From Proteus appendicitidis (GTDB taxonomy: Bacteria > Pseudomonadota > Gammaproteobacteria > Enterobacterales > Enterobacteriaceae), in the NCBI RefSeq assembly GCF_030271835.1, contig NZ_CP127389.1, forward strand, positions 2,516,001 through 2,580,000: 64,000 nt of DNA. Direction: 5' to 3'. This document shows positions 19,006 to 28,854 of this stretch, one piece after another. The first letter of the stretch is position 1. Each line of letters starts with the position of its first letter. The notes below the pieces were generated by a model. That model was not told where the DNA came from and did no database searches. It worked only from the letters and a program-made list of their open reading frames with translations. A program made the position numbers and the translations under genes.

Positions 19006-20652
19006 TTAATGGGTCTTTTTAAAAAATGATTTTTTATCTGCTTTTTTCAACCCATTACCTTCAAGGGATGAAGAATGATTACTCTCATCCGTGTCAGGCA
19101 ACTCGAATGCCGATACAGCATTAACAAGGTTATTAGCCTGATCTTCTAATGCTGCGGCAGCAGATGCTGATTGCTCCACCAAAGCAGCGTTTTGCTGTGT
19201 CACCTGATCCATCTGACTGACTGCATCAGCGACTTGGTGAATACCTCGGCTTTGTTCATCAGAAGCTGAGGCGATTTCTGCCATTAATTCAGTGACTTTA
19301 TTTACTGATGTGACGAGTTCCTCCATTGTTTGCCCTGCATTATTAACGAGTTGAGAACCTTGAGAGACACGTAAAACAGATTCATCAATCAACAATTTAA
19401 TTTCTTTTGCAGCATCAGCACTACGTTGAGCAAGGTTACGAACTTCTCCAGCGACGACAGAGAATCCACGTCCTTGTTCACCGGCGCGAGCAGCTTCAAC
19501 CGCCGCGTTAAGTGCTAATATATTGGTTTGGAACGCAATACCATCAATCACACTGATAATAGCCCCTATCTTTTGAGAACTTTGTGTAATCGCATCCATG
19601 GTTTCAACAACACTATTCGTGATTTGACCACCACGAATGGCTGTTTCAGAAGCAGACTCTGCGAGCTTGCTCGCTTGTAGGGCGTTATCAGCATTTTGTT
19701 TTACCGTTGCTGTTAACTCTTCCATGCTTGCCGCAGTTTCTTCTAACGAAGCAGCTTGTTGTTCAGTTCTTGAGGATAAATCCGTATTTCCTTTGGAAAT
19801 TTCTTGAATACCGGAGTACATAGCATTGCTGTTGTCTCGAACGATACGAATAGAACGCGCTAGCTCTCCACGCATATCTCGTAGTCGTCTAAACACATCC
19901 CCTATTTCATCATCGGTGAAGACAAGAATTTCACGATTTAATTTACCGGTAGCCACATCATTAAAATAACGGCTTAAACTTGCGAAAGGTTTAATGATAT
20001 TAAAACTTAGCCAGCGATGAGCGGCGAGTGATACCACAATAACCATCGCTATTGCACCGATAAACATCAAGATAGCAATAGTATAAGAGCGATGTCCTTG
20101 CTCTATAGATTCAGTAATTTCTGTCTGAACATAATTCATATAGGTATTAAATGAATTTTCCATCGCGGTTTGATAACGTTCCGTTGGTTGATCTAAAAAG
20201 CCTTGGAAGTTACCGTTTTTTAACATGCTATGTAATTCAGTTAATGCACCATATAAAACGTGGTAATCGTTTTTTACTGCTTCAACGATTTCTTTTTCTT
20301 CTGTTGGGATTGCCTCTTTATTTATATCAGCAAGGAAATTTTGAAAATGAGTATTCGCCGTTTCCAAACGTGAAAGTGCAATTGATTCAATAGATTGAAT
20401 ATAGTCTGTTGACTGTTCAGTTTTCACTGCAATAGCTACACGATTAATCGCATTACGTGTTTGTATTAAAGATGCCCAACTTAATCCTAATTCATCTCGC
20501 TTAGATGTATCTATATCTACTCTGGTGATCTGTTCGTTATTCAAATGAACGATCCCTAGCGAAATACCACTAGAAACCACCTGCATAACGCAAAACATCA
20601 TCAGTAATAAATAGAGACTGGTGGATATCTTTAATTTGCGAAACCTAAACAT
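19006..20652 (-). CDS. Methyl-accepting chemotaxis protein, second receptor, no C-terminal pentapeptide
   Basis: Encodes a 548-residue transmembrane chemoreceptor in the tap position. Two membrane segments (about residues 10-32 and 190-210) flank a four-helix periplasmic sensor; HAMP and the signalling domain follow, with the hairpin tip [20 protein letters not shown]. The protein ends KKADKKSFFKKTH and lacks the NWETF-type tether for CheR/CheB, as in low-abundance enteric receptors. The ATG at 20652 follows AGGTGAAGG. The ligand is not predictable from sequence. It lies 59 bases after the first receptor gene. Confidence 0.93.
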   Translation of the reverse strand: MFRFRKLKISTSLYLLLMMFCVMQVVSSGISLGIVHLNNEQITRVDIDTSKRDELGLSWASLIQTRNAINRVAIAVKTEQSTDYIQSIESIALSRLETANTHFQNFLADINKEAIPTEEKEIVEAVKNDYHVLYGALTELHSMLKNGNFQGFLDQPTERYQTAMENSFNTYMNYVQTEITESIEQGHRSYTIAILMFIGAIAMVIVVSLAAHRWLSFNIIKPFASLSRYFNDVATGKLNREILVFTDDEIGDVFRRLRDMRGELARSIRIVRDNSNAMYSGIQEISKGNTDLSSRTEQQAASLEETAASMEELTATVKQNADNALQASKLAESASETAIRGGQITNSVVETMDAITQSSQKIGAIISVIDGIAFQTNILALNAAVEAARAGEQGRGFSVVAGEVRNLAQRSADAAKEIKLLIDESVLRVSQGSQLVNNAGQTMEELVTSVNKVTELMAEIASASDEQSRGIHQVADAVSQMDQVTQQNAALVEQSASAAAALEDQANNLVNAVSAFELPDTDESNHSSSLEGNGLKKADKKSFFKKTH

Positions 20653-20711
20653 GCCTTCACCTCGTTTAAAGCGGTGGTAAAAAGCCACCGCTTGTCAGCC
20701 ACTTGTTGTTG

Positions 20712-22418
20712 TTAGAAAGTTTCCCAGTTAGCGGGATCTTCAACACTGCTGCTCTTTTTCTTTTCTGAGGTTCCTGGTTTTATAAGTGGAGCAGCGGCTT
20801 TAACTACAGGGGTTGCATCCGATTCCTTTCTTTCTAGCGTTTTTTCTTCCTGACCCGGTAATTTGAAGATTGAAACTAAGCGGGTTAATGCAACTGCTTG
20901 ATCTTCAAGACCAGCAGCAGCGGCTGCAGATTGTTCTACTAAAGAGGCGTTTTGCTGAGTGACACGATCCATTTCAGAAACCGCAAGACCAACTTGTGAA
21001 ATACCTCGGCTTTGCTCATCTGATGCAGAAGCGATTTCGCCCATGATGTCAGTAACACGCGTTACAGAATCCACAATACGCGTCATCGTTTCCCCCGCAC
21101 TTTCAACGAGTACAGAACCCGTTTCAGTACGACTTACAGAATCTTCAATCAGTGTTTTTATTTCTTTAGCAGCTTCTGCACTTCTCTGTGCAAGGTTACG
21201 AACTTCACCGGCAACTACCGCAAATCCGCGACCATGCTCACCGGCTCTTGCCGCTTCAACAGCCGCATTCAGCGCCAAAATATTGGTCTGGAATGCAATG
21301 CCATCGATAACAGCAGTGATATCAGTGATTTTCTGAGAACTTCCGGCTATGTCGTGCATTGTTTGCACCACATTAGCAACAACTTTTCCGCCTTGGCGGG
21401 CAATATCTGAGGCGTCATTAGCAAGGTTACTTGCTTGGCGAGCATTGTCAGCATTCTGTTTCACGGTCGCCGTTAACTGTTCCATACTTGCGGCAGTTTC
21501 TTCTAACGAAGCCACTTGCTCTTCTGTACGGGCAGATAAATCATTATTTCCAGCAGCAATTTCACTTGTACTGTTATAAATGTTTTCCGTGCTTTGATAG
21601 ACACCACGAACAGTTTGAATAAGCTCTTGTTGCATATGTTTTAAGCCATTTGCTAACAAGCTCATTTCATTGCGGCCATTCACTTCGATATTTGGACGTA
21701 AATCACCTTCAGAGAAGGTTTTAATACTTAATAGAAGTGAATTTAATGGTCTAATTAAGGCATTACGTAATGCAAACCAGCATAGAATTAATGCCGAGAT
21801 AACGATAATGGCTAACACAACCATAGTAATGACAGTACGTTGGTGAGAGGCTTCTAGTGCCACATTTAACTCTTCGTTAAATTTCTCATTGCGCATGACA
21901 TATGCAAGATATTCTTTATAAAAAGCGTCTTGATAACCCGTAGTTGGTTGCTCAAAAAAGTCTTTTAAATTTCTATCTTGAAGTAAAATTTCTAGTTGGT
22001 TTAATGCAGAGAAATATTCGATAAAACGCCCTTTTAGGCTACGAACATCATCTTCTGAGTGAACTTGATAAGCAGTAATATTCTTTTCAAATTCTTTAAA
22101 TTTCTCGTCTGCACGAGACATATTTTTACGAGCAAGACCCGTTAAATAATCAACAGACAGAGAATCATCCACATTCATATTTTTGTCTTGTAATAAAAAA
22201 CTAATCGCTGCACGATTAATATTATTACGAGCTTGCAGTAAGTTAGCCCAGCTTTCATCTAGGCGCTCACGTTGATCCTGTATTATCAGTGTTTTATTAA
22301 GGTCATTTCTTGTCTCAATTATATTTGAGTAAAAAACACCCCCTGAGACAAATTGCAAAACACCAAACAACAGAAGAATGGATAATAATCCAGTCACTAT
22401 TTTCATTCGGCTAAACAT
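20712..22418 (-). CDS. Methyl-accepting chemotaxis protein, first receptor, NWETF tail
   Basis: Encodes a 568-residue chemoreceptor in the tar position. It has an N-terminal membrane segment, a periplasmic helical sensor, a second segment near residue 195-215, a HAMP domain and a signalling domain with the tip [20 protein letters not shown]. The C terminus ends NWETF, the CheR/CheB-binding pentapeptide of high-abundance receptors such as Tar and Tsr. The start at 22418 is fixed by the sigma-28 promoter at 22,454-22,480, which lies inside the longer reading frame and excludes its upstream ATG. Ligand unknown. Confidence 0.94.
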   Translation of the reverse strand: MFSRMKIVTGLLSILLLFGVLQFVSGGVFYSNIIETRNDLNKTLIIQDQRERLDESWANLLQARNNINRAAISFLLQDKNMNVDDSLSVDYLTGLARKNMSRADEKFKEFEKNITAYQVHSEDDVRSLKGRFIEYFSALNQLEILLQDRNLKDFFEQPTTGYQDAFYKEYLAYVMRNEKFNEELNVALEASHQRTVITMVVLAIIVISALILCWFALRNALIRPLNSLLLSIKTFSEGDLRPNIEVNGRNEMSLLANGLKHMQQELIQTVRGVYQSTENIYNSTSEIAAGNNDLSARTEEQVASLEETAASMEQLTATVKQNADNARQASNLANDASDIARQGGKVVANVVQTMHDIAGSSQKITDITAVIDGIAFQTNILALNAAVEAARAGEHGRGFAVVAGEVRNLAQRSAEAAKEIKTLIEDSVSRTETGSVLVESAGETMTRIVDSVTRVTDIMGEIASASDEQSRGISQVGLAVSEMDRVTQQNASLVEQSAAAAAGLEDQAVALTRLVSIFKLPGQEEKTLERKESDATPVVKAAAPLIKPGTSEKKKSSSVEDPANWETF

Positions 22419-22453
22419 AGTTTCCCTTTTTATAATAAATGGTAATGAGCAAG

Positions 22454-22480
22454 TTATCGGCAGACTTAAGAGAAACTTTA
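22454..22480 (-). promoter_or_regulatory. Perfect sigma-28 (FliA) promoter for receptor-cheRBYZ operon
   Basis: On the minus strand TAAA, exactly 15 bases, then GCCGATAA: all 12 consensus positions match. It ends 36 bases before the receptor ATG. Class 3 control of receptors is known in enteric bacteria. Confidence 0.92.
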
Positions 22481-22749
22481 TAGGATTCATTTCGCCTTAG
22501 TTGCATTTTTGCTCCATTAGAAAGCGGTGGTAATACTGTTTTTAATTAAAATTATAAGTATAAAAAACTTTAAAGTTATTTCCGTCAGTAGAAAAATATT
22601 ACAGCTAGGTGATAGCTACTTATAAGTTAATAAATAATAAAATAGAACTTAACCAAAATTATTAGTTCTTTTTTATCTTTTAATTTTACTTAAAGTTAAT
22701 TTAATGCTTTAGCACTCGCTAATAAAATAAAAAAAGGTAGAAATAGCTA

Positions 22750-22769
22750 TTCCGGCAAAATTACCGGAA
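22750..22769 (-). terminator. Terminator of motAB-cheAW operon
   Basis: A 6-bp stem (ttccgg/ccggaa) with an 8-base loop lies 34 bases after cheW; on the minus strand a T-rich tract follows about 10 bases later. Confidence 0.6.
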
Positions 22770-22802
22770 CAGTATTTAGATTATTTTTTAAAAAAACAAA
22801 AC

Positions 22803-23303
22803 TTATTTAGCTTGAATTGTTGCGCTATCGACTAATTCCATTTCTTCACTGTTGAGTAATTTTTCAATATCAACAAGAATAAGCATTCTTTCATCTAAAG
22901 TACCTAAACCGGTTAAATACTCAGTAGACATTGTGACTGCAAACTCTGGCGCAGGGCAGATCTGCTCTGGTTTTAGCGTAAGAACATCAGAAACACCGTC
23001 AACAACAATTCCCACAATTCGATTTAATAAGTTAACCACAATAACAACAGTATTGTCATTATAAGTTACACTTTCTTGTGAAAATTTAATACGCAGATCA
23101 ACTATCGGAACAATAACGCCCCGTAAATTAGTTACACCTTTAATAAAACTAGGTGAATTAGCAATACGTGTAACTTGATCATATCCACGAATTTCTTGAA
23201 CCTTTAAAATATCAATTCCATATTCTTCATCACCCAGCGTAAAAATTAGAAATCCTTGTCCAACAGTTTCACCGGATAATTTCTCGAAATGTTCCGAAGC
23301 CAT
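22803..23303 (-). CDS. cheW: Chemotaxis coupling protein CheW
   Basis: Encodes 166-residue CheW, the SH3-like adaptor linking receptors to CheA in arrays. Conserved segments are [38 protein letters not shown] and [14 protein letters not shown]. Length is as in E. coli (167). It follows cheA by 21 bases and ends the motA-cheW operon. Confidence 0.98.
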   Translation of the reverse strand: MASEHFEKLSGETVGQGFLIFTLGDEEYGIDILKVQEIRGYDQVTRIANSPSFIKGVTNLRGVIVPIVDLRIKFSQESVTYNDNTVVIVVNLLNRIVGIVVDGVSDVLTLKPEQICPAPEFAVTMSTEYLTGLGTLDERMLILVDIEKLLNSEEMELVDSATIQAK

Positions 23304-23324
23304 AATCTTATTTTATCCTCACTA

Positions 23325-25490
23325 TTAAATGACTGCGCTCGCAGTTGTATTCTTTTTCTTATTCGTCATTTGTGTATGACTTAAACGTTGCAATTCTGGT
23401 ACATCAAGAATTAAAGCCACACTACCGTCGCCCATAATTGTTGCAGCAGATATACCAGGAACTTTTCGGTAATTGCTTTCTATATTTTTAACAACAACTT
23501 GATGCTGACCAACTAATTGATCGACCAATAAAGCATAACGACGTCCGGCACTTTGAACAATAACCGCAATTGCTTGGGTAATATCAGTTTGAGCGCCTTC
23601 AATATTAAAAGTACGATGTAGTTCAATCAGTGGTAAATATTCCCCTCTGACCTGTAATAATTTCTCATCACCAGCCAATGGATAAATATCATCTTCTTCC
23701 GGTTGTAAAGAACTGACTACCGTTCCTAATGGCAAAATAAAGACTTCATCATGAACTTTCACAGACATACCATCTAAAATTGCTAATGTCAGTGGAAGTA
23801 AAATACGAATACGCGTCCCTTTACCCACTTCAAAACTAATTTGAATTTGGCCACCCATCTCTTGGATATTTCGTTTTACAACATCCATACCCACACCACG
23901 ACCAGAAACATCTGTGACGACTTCTGCGGTAGAAAAACCAGGTGCAAAAATCAGCATCGCAATTTCTTCATTGCTCATATTTTCAGAAACTGCAAGCCCT
24001 GATGAAATCGCTTTTTTCAAAATACGTTCGCGGTTTAATCCAGCACCATCATCAGTCACTTCAATACAAATATTACCGCCTTGATGTTCCGCAGACAGGG
24101 TTAATTGCCCCGCTTCCGGTTTACCTGCTGCAACACGATCGGCCGGCATTTCAATACCATGATCAAGACTGTTACGAACTAAGTGAGTTAAAGGATCGAT
24201 AATTTTTTCAATTAAGCTTTTATCAAGTTCTGTTGAGCTACCAATCATGTTTAGCTCAACTTTCTTATTCATTTTACCTGCAACATCACGCACAACACGA
24301 GGGAAGCGACTGAAAACATATTCCATCGGCATCATACGAATTGACATAACAGATTCTTGTAAATCACGAGAATTGCGCTGTAACTGAGCAATACAACTTA
24401 GTAAATCACTATATATTGCCGGATCAAGACTATCACTGTGCTGTGCCAACATTGACTGAGTAATAACCAGCTCACCCACTAAGTTAATTAGTTGGTCAAC
24501 CTTTTCAACTGCAACACGAATACTGCTTGATTCTGTTTTTGGTGTCGCGGCTGCAACAGGTCTTTTCGCTGGTGTTGCCGATGCCGCGGGTGCTTTAGCC
24601 AACTCTGCGGATGGCTTCACTTTTTCAGGCGCGGGTTGCTCAACGTGGTTTTCAACATGAGCATCATCAACAGATGTTGTACTTTCTTCTGTAACTGTGT
24701 TTTTTTCTGGTGCTTTTTCTGCAACAGCCACTTTTTTAAACGAGATTTGTTCAGGTTCAATCACAAAACAAAGTACAGCGCTGATATCTTCTTCTGTTGC
24801 AGTGGTTTTTAATATTGCTTCAAGACCATGATGCTGTTTTTCAACTTGGCTAACTTCACCAAGATGTTTTAATTCATCAAGCATTAAATCAATATCTGTC
24901 TCTTTAAGATCAGACAAAATAATGTGATGGTAATAATGTCCATCAGCCGCCATTGTCGATGCGACTTCAACCATGGTTTCTACGGCTTCACTTTGCACAT
25001 TTTCAGCGTCAGATGACAAAACAGGCGTTTCAATCATTGTGGTCTGTAAGTCTGAAGTTTCAGATCCAGCAACAGCCTCAACGTGAGGAGCGGATTGTTC
25101 TTCTTTTACATCGAGAGCCAGCTGACGCAACTTCTCACAAATATAGTTAAATGTTTCCTCATCAGGTTCTTGTGAGTTTTTATGTGCATCCAATTGCTGT
25201 TGCATAATATCTTTCGCTTCCAGAAACAGGTTAATAATGTCGTCGGTGAGCGCCATCTCATGACGTCTTGCACTATCGAGCAAGTTTTCAAGCACATGAG
25301 TGGTCTGTTGAAGTTTAACGAAGCCAAATGTTGCAGCTCCTCCTTTTATGGAGTGTGCACTACGGAAAATCGCATTCATCTGTTCTTGATCTGGATTTGC
25401 AGGATCAAGTAACAGTAAATGCTGTTCCATATCAGCTAACAACTCATCTGCTTCATCAAAAAATGTTTGATAAAACTCAGTAATATCCAT
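23325..25490 (-). CDS. cheA: Chemotaxis histidine kinase CheA
   Basis: Encodes 721-residue CheA. The domains are P1 with phospho-His at residue 46 (AHSIKGGAATFGF), P2 (about 190-255), a long Ala/Pro/Glu/Lys-rich linker (about 255-325), P3 dimerisation (KVDQLINLVGELVITQSML), P4 kinase (HLVRNSLDHGIE; DDGAGLNRE; GRGVGMDVV) and the P5 CheW-like regulatory domain. It is longer than E. coli CheA (654), mainly from the P1-P2 and P2-P3 linkers. It lies between motB and cheW. Confidence 0.98.
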   Translation of the reverse strand: MDITEFYQTFFDEADELLADMEQHLLLLDPANPDQEQMNAIFRSAHSIKGGAATFGFVKLQQTTHVLENLLDSARRHEMALTDDIINLFLEAKDIMQQQLDAHKNSQEPDEETFNYICEKLRQLALDVKEEQSAPHVEAVAGSETSDLQTTMIETPVLSSDAENVQSEAVETMVEVASTMAADGHYYHHIILSDLKETDIDLMLDELKHLGEVSQVEKQHHGLEAILKTTATEEDISAVLCFVIEPEQISFKKVAVAEKAPEKNTVTEESTTSVDDAHVENHVEQPAPEKVKPSAELAKAPAASATPAKRPVAAATPKTESSSIRVAVEKVDQLINLVGELVITQSMLAQHSDSLDPAIYSDLLSCIAQLQRNSRDLQESVMSIRMMPMEYVFSRFPRVVRDVAGKMNKKVELNMIGSSTELDKSLIEKIIDPLTHLVRNSLDHGIEMPADRVAAGKPEAGQLTLSAEHQGGNICIEVTDDGAGLNRERILKKAISSGLAVSENMSNEEIAMLIFAPGFSTAEVVTDVSGRGVGMDVVKRNIQEMGGQIQISFEVGKGTRIRILLPLTLAILDGMSVKVHDEVFILPLGTVVSSLQPEEDDIYPLAGDEKLLQVRGEYLPLIELHRTFNIEGAQTDITQAIAVIVQSAGRRYALLVDQLVGQHQVVVKNIESNYRKVPGISAATIMGDGSVALILDVPELQRLSHTQMTNKKKNTTASAVI

Positions 25491-25525
25491 CGTTACTCAT
25501 TCACCTTTACGCGATTACTAACAAA

Positions 25526-26572
25526 TTAGGGGGCAGTTCCCTGCTTTGTCGTAATATTTGTCGATTGTGATGGCAAACTTTCCCCAGAAACTCCTGTTTC
25601 AACATTTTCCTTTTTTGATTCGGGAAGCTCAGATGCAGAAGACACAGACGAACCCGTCTGTGTGTTTCCTGCTTTTTCTTGTGGGGTTTCTTGCCCTGAA
25701 AGTAGAGGTTCAATTTCTGAAGCCCCTGTTACTGTCGGTGCAACCCGCTCATTTTCTTGTACAATTTTTTGTTCTGCTTGCTTCGTTAAGACCAAAATAC
25801 TGATCCGTCGGTTAGCAGGTGCAAAACCATCCTCTTTAACTAAATGAACTGTTGATGCCATACCTACAACACGCAACACTTTCCATTCACTCAATCCCGC
25901 ACCAATTAATTCTCGACGAGAGGCATTCGCGCGATCCGTTGATAGTTCCCAGTTACTATATTTAAAAGCGCCACTTGCATAAGGAATATCATCGGTATGA
26001 CCCGATAAACTGATTTTGTATGGCGTGTCATTTAAAATAGGTGCTATTGCCGTCAAAATATCCTTCATATAAGGTTCAACGGTAGCACTACCGACCCTAA
26101 ACATAGGTCTGCTTTCTTTATCTATAATCTGAATTCGTAATCCTTCATCCATCATGTCTATTAATAAATGAGGTTTCAGATCTTTTAACCGAGGATCGTT
26201 TAAAATAACTTGCTCTAAATTTTCTTTTAATCGGCGAAATTGTTGCTTTTCATTGAGCTGTTTATCTTCCTGGCCTTTTGGCAAAATATCACCTTCGTTA
26301 TAGACAGGATCACGCCCTCCTCCAGGAATAGGATTGGTTGCATCCCCACTAAATCGCCCTTTTTCAATCGCGACTTTTAATGGCGTACGAAAATATTCGG
26401 CTACACGAGTTAATTCTTGTGGACTAGAGATTGAAAGTAACCACATGACAAGAAAGAAAGCCATCATTGCAGTCATAAAGTCAGCATAAGCTATCTTCCA
26501 TGCACCACCGTGAGCGTTATGTTGCTTTCTCCCTCGCTTTTTAACTCGAATGATCTGTGAATTACTCTTCAT
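25526..26572 (-). CDS. motB: Flagellar motor stator protein MotB
   Basis: Encodes 348-residue MotB, which anchors the stator to peptidoglycan and carries the proton-binding Asp (D31 in [20 protein letters not shown]). One membrane helix is followed by a plug region and an OmpA-like peptidoglycan-binding domain ([26 protein letters not shown]). The C-terminal ~70 residues are Ser/Thr/Glu/Gln-rich and poorly conserved. It starts 2 bases after the motA stop. Confidence 0.98.
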   Translation of the reverse strand: MKSNSQIIRVKKRGRKQHNAHGGAWKIAYADFMTAMMAFFLVMWLLSISSPQELTRVAEYFRTPLKVAIEKGRFSGDATNPIPGGGRDPVYNEGDILPKGQEDKQLNEKQQFRRLKENLEQVILNDPRLKDLKPHLLIDMMDEGLRIQIIDKESRPMFRVGSATVEPYMKDILTAIAPILNDTPYKISLSGHTDDIPYASGAFKYSNWELSTDRANASRRELIGAGLSEWKVLRVVGMASTVHLVKEDGFAPANRRISILVLTKQAEQKIVQENERVAPTVTGASEIEPLLSGQETPQEKAGNTQTGSSVSSASELPESKKENVETGVSGESLPSQSTNITTKQGTAP

Positions 26573-26574
26573 AA

Positions 26575-27468
26575 TTACTCTTCTTTCATTGCATCAGGAT
26601 TTGCCTGCATTGGTGTCCGTACCTGACGTACATGTTCTTCCAATTCAATAAAAGAAGGTCTGTCTGCCAGAAAGAGGGTTTTACGTCCAAATTCAACCGC
26701 TATCTGTGGTGCATATCCGTTCATGCTAGATAACAATGTTGTTTTAATGCACTCCATCATTTTCATTTGCTGACTAGAGCGCTGTCTGAGTCTAGAAGCT
26801 AATGGTGAAATAAAGCCATAAGCTAATAAAATACCTAAGAAAGTACCAACCATTGCATGTCCAATTAATACGCCCATTTCACCGGCTGGTCTATCCGCAG
26901 CACCTAGCGCATTAACAACACCCATAACAGCGGCAACGATACCAAACGCAGGGAGTGAATCCCCCATCGCTGATAAACCTGTTGCAGGGACTTCGCTCTC
27001 TTCCTCAAAAGTTGCAATCTCTTCATCCATCAGAGATTCAATTTCATAAGGGTTCATATTCCCTGTCACCATTAAACGCATATAGTCAGTAATAAAACTG
27101 AGCATATAAGCATCTTTCATAATGCGAGGATATTGAGAAAAAATGTCACTTTGTTGTGGGTTTTCGATATCTCTCTCTAATGCCAACATCCCGTTCTGAC
27201 GTGCTTTTGACAATAAACGAAACATCAGTGCCATTAAATCCATGTACATCGCTTTATTGTAATTTGTACTACGAAGCAACTTCGGTAGGATCTTCATTGT
27301 TGATACAATTGCTCTACCATTATTACCTACAATAAAAGCACCGACACCGGCACCAAAGATGATTATAAATTCGGCTGGCTGGTACAAGGCGCCTAAACTA
27401 CCACCGACGAGAAGATATCCCCCGATGACGGCGCTCATAACCACGATATATCCTAAGAGTACTAACAC
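26575..27468 (-). CDS. motA: Flagellar motor stator protein MotA
   Basis: Encodes 297-residue MotA, the proton-channel stator subunit with four membrane segments (about residues 1-25, 30-50, 165-190, 200-222) and a large cytoplasmic loop that touches FliG. The start is GTG at 27468 with AAGGGA upstream, giving [14 protein letters not shown]. The [15 protein letters not shown] segment and the following helix carry the channel prolines. It is the first gene of motA-motB-cheA-cheW, 134 bases after flhC. Confidence 0.97.
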   Translation of the reverse strand: MLVLLGYIVVMSAVIGGYLLVGGSLGALYQPAEFIIIFGAGVGAFIVGNNGRAIVSTMKILPKLLRSTNYNKAMYMDLMALMFRLLSKARQNGMLALERDIENPQQSDIFSQYPRIMKDAYMLSFITDYMRLMVTGNMNPYEIESLMDEEIATFEEESEVPATGLSAMGDSLPAFGIVAAVMGVVNALGAADRPAGEMGVLIGHAMVGTFLGILLAYGFISPLASRLRQRSSQQMKMMECIKTTLLSSMNGYAPQIAVEFGRKTLFLADRPSFIELEEHVRQVRTPMQANPDAMKEE

Positions 27469-27549
27469 GCGATATCCCTTTAGCTAATTTCGTTATAGAG
27501 AGAATGGCGAACATAGCAGCAAGAGATAGGAGGGGGAGAGGAAACGGCT

Positions 27550-27580
27550 CAGGTTATAGATAACTAAACTCTATAACCTG
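27550..27580 (-). terminator. Hairpin between flhC and motA
   Basis: An 11-bp perfect stem (caggttataga/tctataacctg) with a 9-base loop lies 22 bases after the flhC stop. On the minus strand no T-tract follows, so it may be a processing or partial termination site. I could not recognise a clear sigma-28 promoter for motA next to it. Confidence 0.55.
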
Positions 27581-27602
27581 ATATTTAACTTTCAATCTCG
27601 AA

Positions 27603-28184
27603 TCACATTGCAAACTGTTCAAGACCATCCAACAGTTGTAAGTTAATATCGGCAGGATTGGCGGAAAGTTTACGTTTTTTTATTGCGCGAGAAGGTGGCT
27701 GGCAAAGACTACAAACATAATTGCTAGCTGGCTGGTGTGCGTGTGTAATAAATGAACCATTACATTTGGTACAAACGGAAAGTTGCAACATGCCACTTTC
27801 AACAAAGCGTACTAATGTCCATGCTCTTGTTAGTGCTAAAATAGGTTCTTGATCTTTAACAGGTGGACATTGTTCTAAATATAAACGATAAGCTTTAACA
27901 ACAGCCTCAACACCAACACAACCGCCATTTTTTAATAAAAAGCGATAAGCGTTATAAAACATTGAAGAATGGATATTTTGTTCCCATGTCATAAACCAAT
28001 CCGTTGAAAATGGCAGCATTCCTTTTGGAGGGGGGCTACCTCTTAATTCTTTGTATAATTTAATTAAACGCCCCCGACTTAATTGAGTTTCACTTTCAAG
28101 CATTTGTAAGCGGGCACCCAAGGTGATTAATTCCATTGCTAAGCGAATATCTTTCGCTTCTCGGACGATACTTTTCTCACTCAT
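27603..28184 (-). CDS. flhC: Flagellar master regulator subunit FlhC
   Basis: Encodes 193-residue FlhC, DNA-binding partner in the FlhD4C2 activator of class 2 flagellar genes. The zinc-binding cysteines are visible as CTKC and CSLC about 20 residues apart (around residues 138-161). Length is as in enteric FlhC. It starts 2 bases after flhD. In Proteus FlhDC also controls swarmer-cell differentiation, which is established knowledge rather than visible here. Confidence 0.98.
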   Translation of the reverse strand: MSEKSIVREAKDIRLAMELITLGARLQMLESETQLSRGRLIKLYKELRGSPPPKGMLPFSTDWFMTWEQNIHSSMFYNAYRFLLKNGGCVGVEAVVKAYRLYLEQCPPVKDQEPILALTRAWTLVRFVESGMLQLSVCTKCNGSFITHAHQPASNYVCSLCQPPSRAIKKRKLSANPADINLQLLDGLEQFAM

Positions 28185-28186
28185 TG

Positions 28187-28537
28187 TTATGCCCGTTTCT
28201 TTGTCGCATTAGTGTCTTGTTCCGATAACTGACGAAACAAGTTAGAAGAAAGAAGAATGCCAGTATGAATTTGTTGTAAATCATCCACTCTAGATTCTTT
28301 AGTGAGTTGTTCTATTGTTTCGCTGTCTTCAAACCGGAAATTACAGATTAGTTGGTTTGTTTCAGCCAACTTAACCAATTGAGGCAATGTAAGCTCTGCT
28401 AGCGCATCCGCCATTGCGTCACTAATCCCAAGCCGAAACATTGCGGAAGCCTTTTCTTGGTTAATTAACCTTTGCGCTAAAAGCAAATACGATAAATTTA
28501 TGTCATAAATATGCTTAAGCAATTCAACCGTACTCAT
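28187..28537 (-). CDS. flhD: Flagellar master regulator subunit FlhD
   Basis: Encodes 116-residue FlhD, the dimeric helical partner of FlhC. It starts [20 protein letters not shown] and has the conserved [18 protein letters not shown] segment. It is the first gene of the operon; AAGAG precedes the ATG. Upstream lie a 5'-UTR hairpin, an RcsB-type box, a CRP site and 3.7 kb of AT-rich DNA, consistent with heavy regulation. Confidence 0.98.
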   Translation of the reverse strand: MSTVELLKHIYDINLSYLLLAQRLINQEKASAMFRLGISDAMADALAELTLPQLVKLAETNQLICNFRFEDSETIEQLTKESRVDDLQQIHTGILLSSNLFRQLSEQDTNATKKRA

Positions 28538-28572
28538 CTCTTTACATCCCGTCCGATTATATTGAACAAAGA

Positions 28573-28594
28573 GGATCTCTCTAATGAAAGATCC
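28573..28594 (-). promoter_or_regulatory. 5'-UTR hairpin before flhD
   Basis: A 6-bp stem (ggatct/agatcc) with a 10-base loop lies about 36 bases upstream of the flhD ATG. It could affect mRNA stability or translation; no function is shown. Confidence 0.35.
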
Positions 28595-28758
28595 CGAGGA
28601 AATTAATATAAATGTAATATTAAATTTCCAGGCCCCATTTTATGAACATGACTCGTAGTAACACTACCTTGTATTACTTAGTTACGGTCATTTTCAAAAG
28701 TAGCGAAAAAAACATTTAAATTAAAAGTAAACTTTAAATGCTCGCCAATATAGCTCGT

Positions 28759-28772
28759 TAAGAATAATCCTA
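28759..28772 (-). promoter_or_regulatory. RcsB/RcsAB-type box upstream of flhDC
   Basis: On the plus strand TAAGAATAATCCTA, on the minus strand TAGGATTATTCTTA, which is close to the RcsAB box known in the E. coli flhDC promoter (TAGGAAAAATCTTA) and in the same orientation. It lies 222 bases upstream of flhD. Rcs repression of flhDC is established in enteric bacteria including Proteus; occupancy of this site is inferred. Confidence 0.65.
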
Positions 28773-28838
28773 ACGCCACAACTTTACTCCCTAACGATTA
28801 AGTTATTCAACGGATAAAGTAGTCTAATTTAAATACTA

Positions 28839-28854
28839 TGTGAGTCACATCACA
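28839..28854 (-). promoter_or_regulatory. CRP-cAMP site upstream of flhDC
   Basis: TGTGA-N6-TCACA with both half-sites perfect (28,839-28,843 and 28,850-28,854). It lies 302 bases upstream of the flhD ATG. CRP activation of flhDC is known in E. coli; function here is inferred. Confidence 0.7.

Larger units (their letters stand above)
22419..22802. other. cheW to first receptor intergenic region
   Basis: About 380 AT-rich bases. On the minus strand they hold the cheW terminator (22,750-22,769) and then the sigma-28 promoter of the receptor-cheRBYZ operon. No gene is seen. Confidence 0.7.

Noticed and set aside
27550..27580. Possible sigma-28 promoter for motA
   Set aside because: The only GCCG-containing candidate (GCCGTTTC) has a poor -35; I could not support it.
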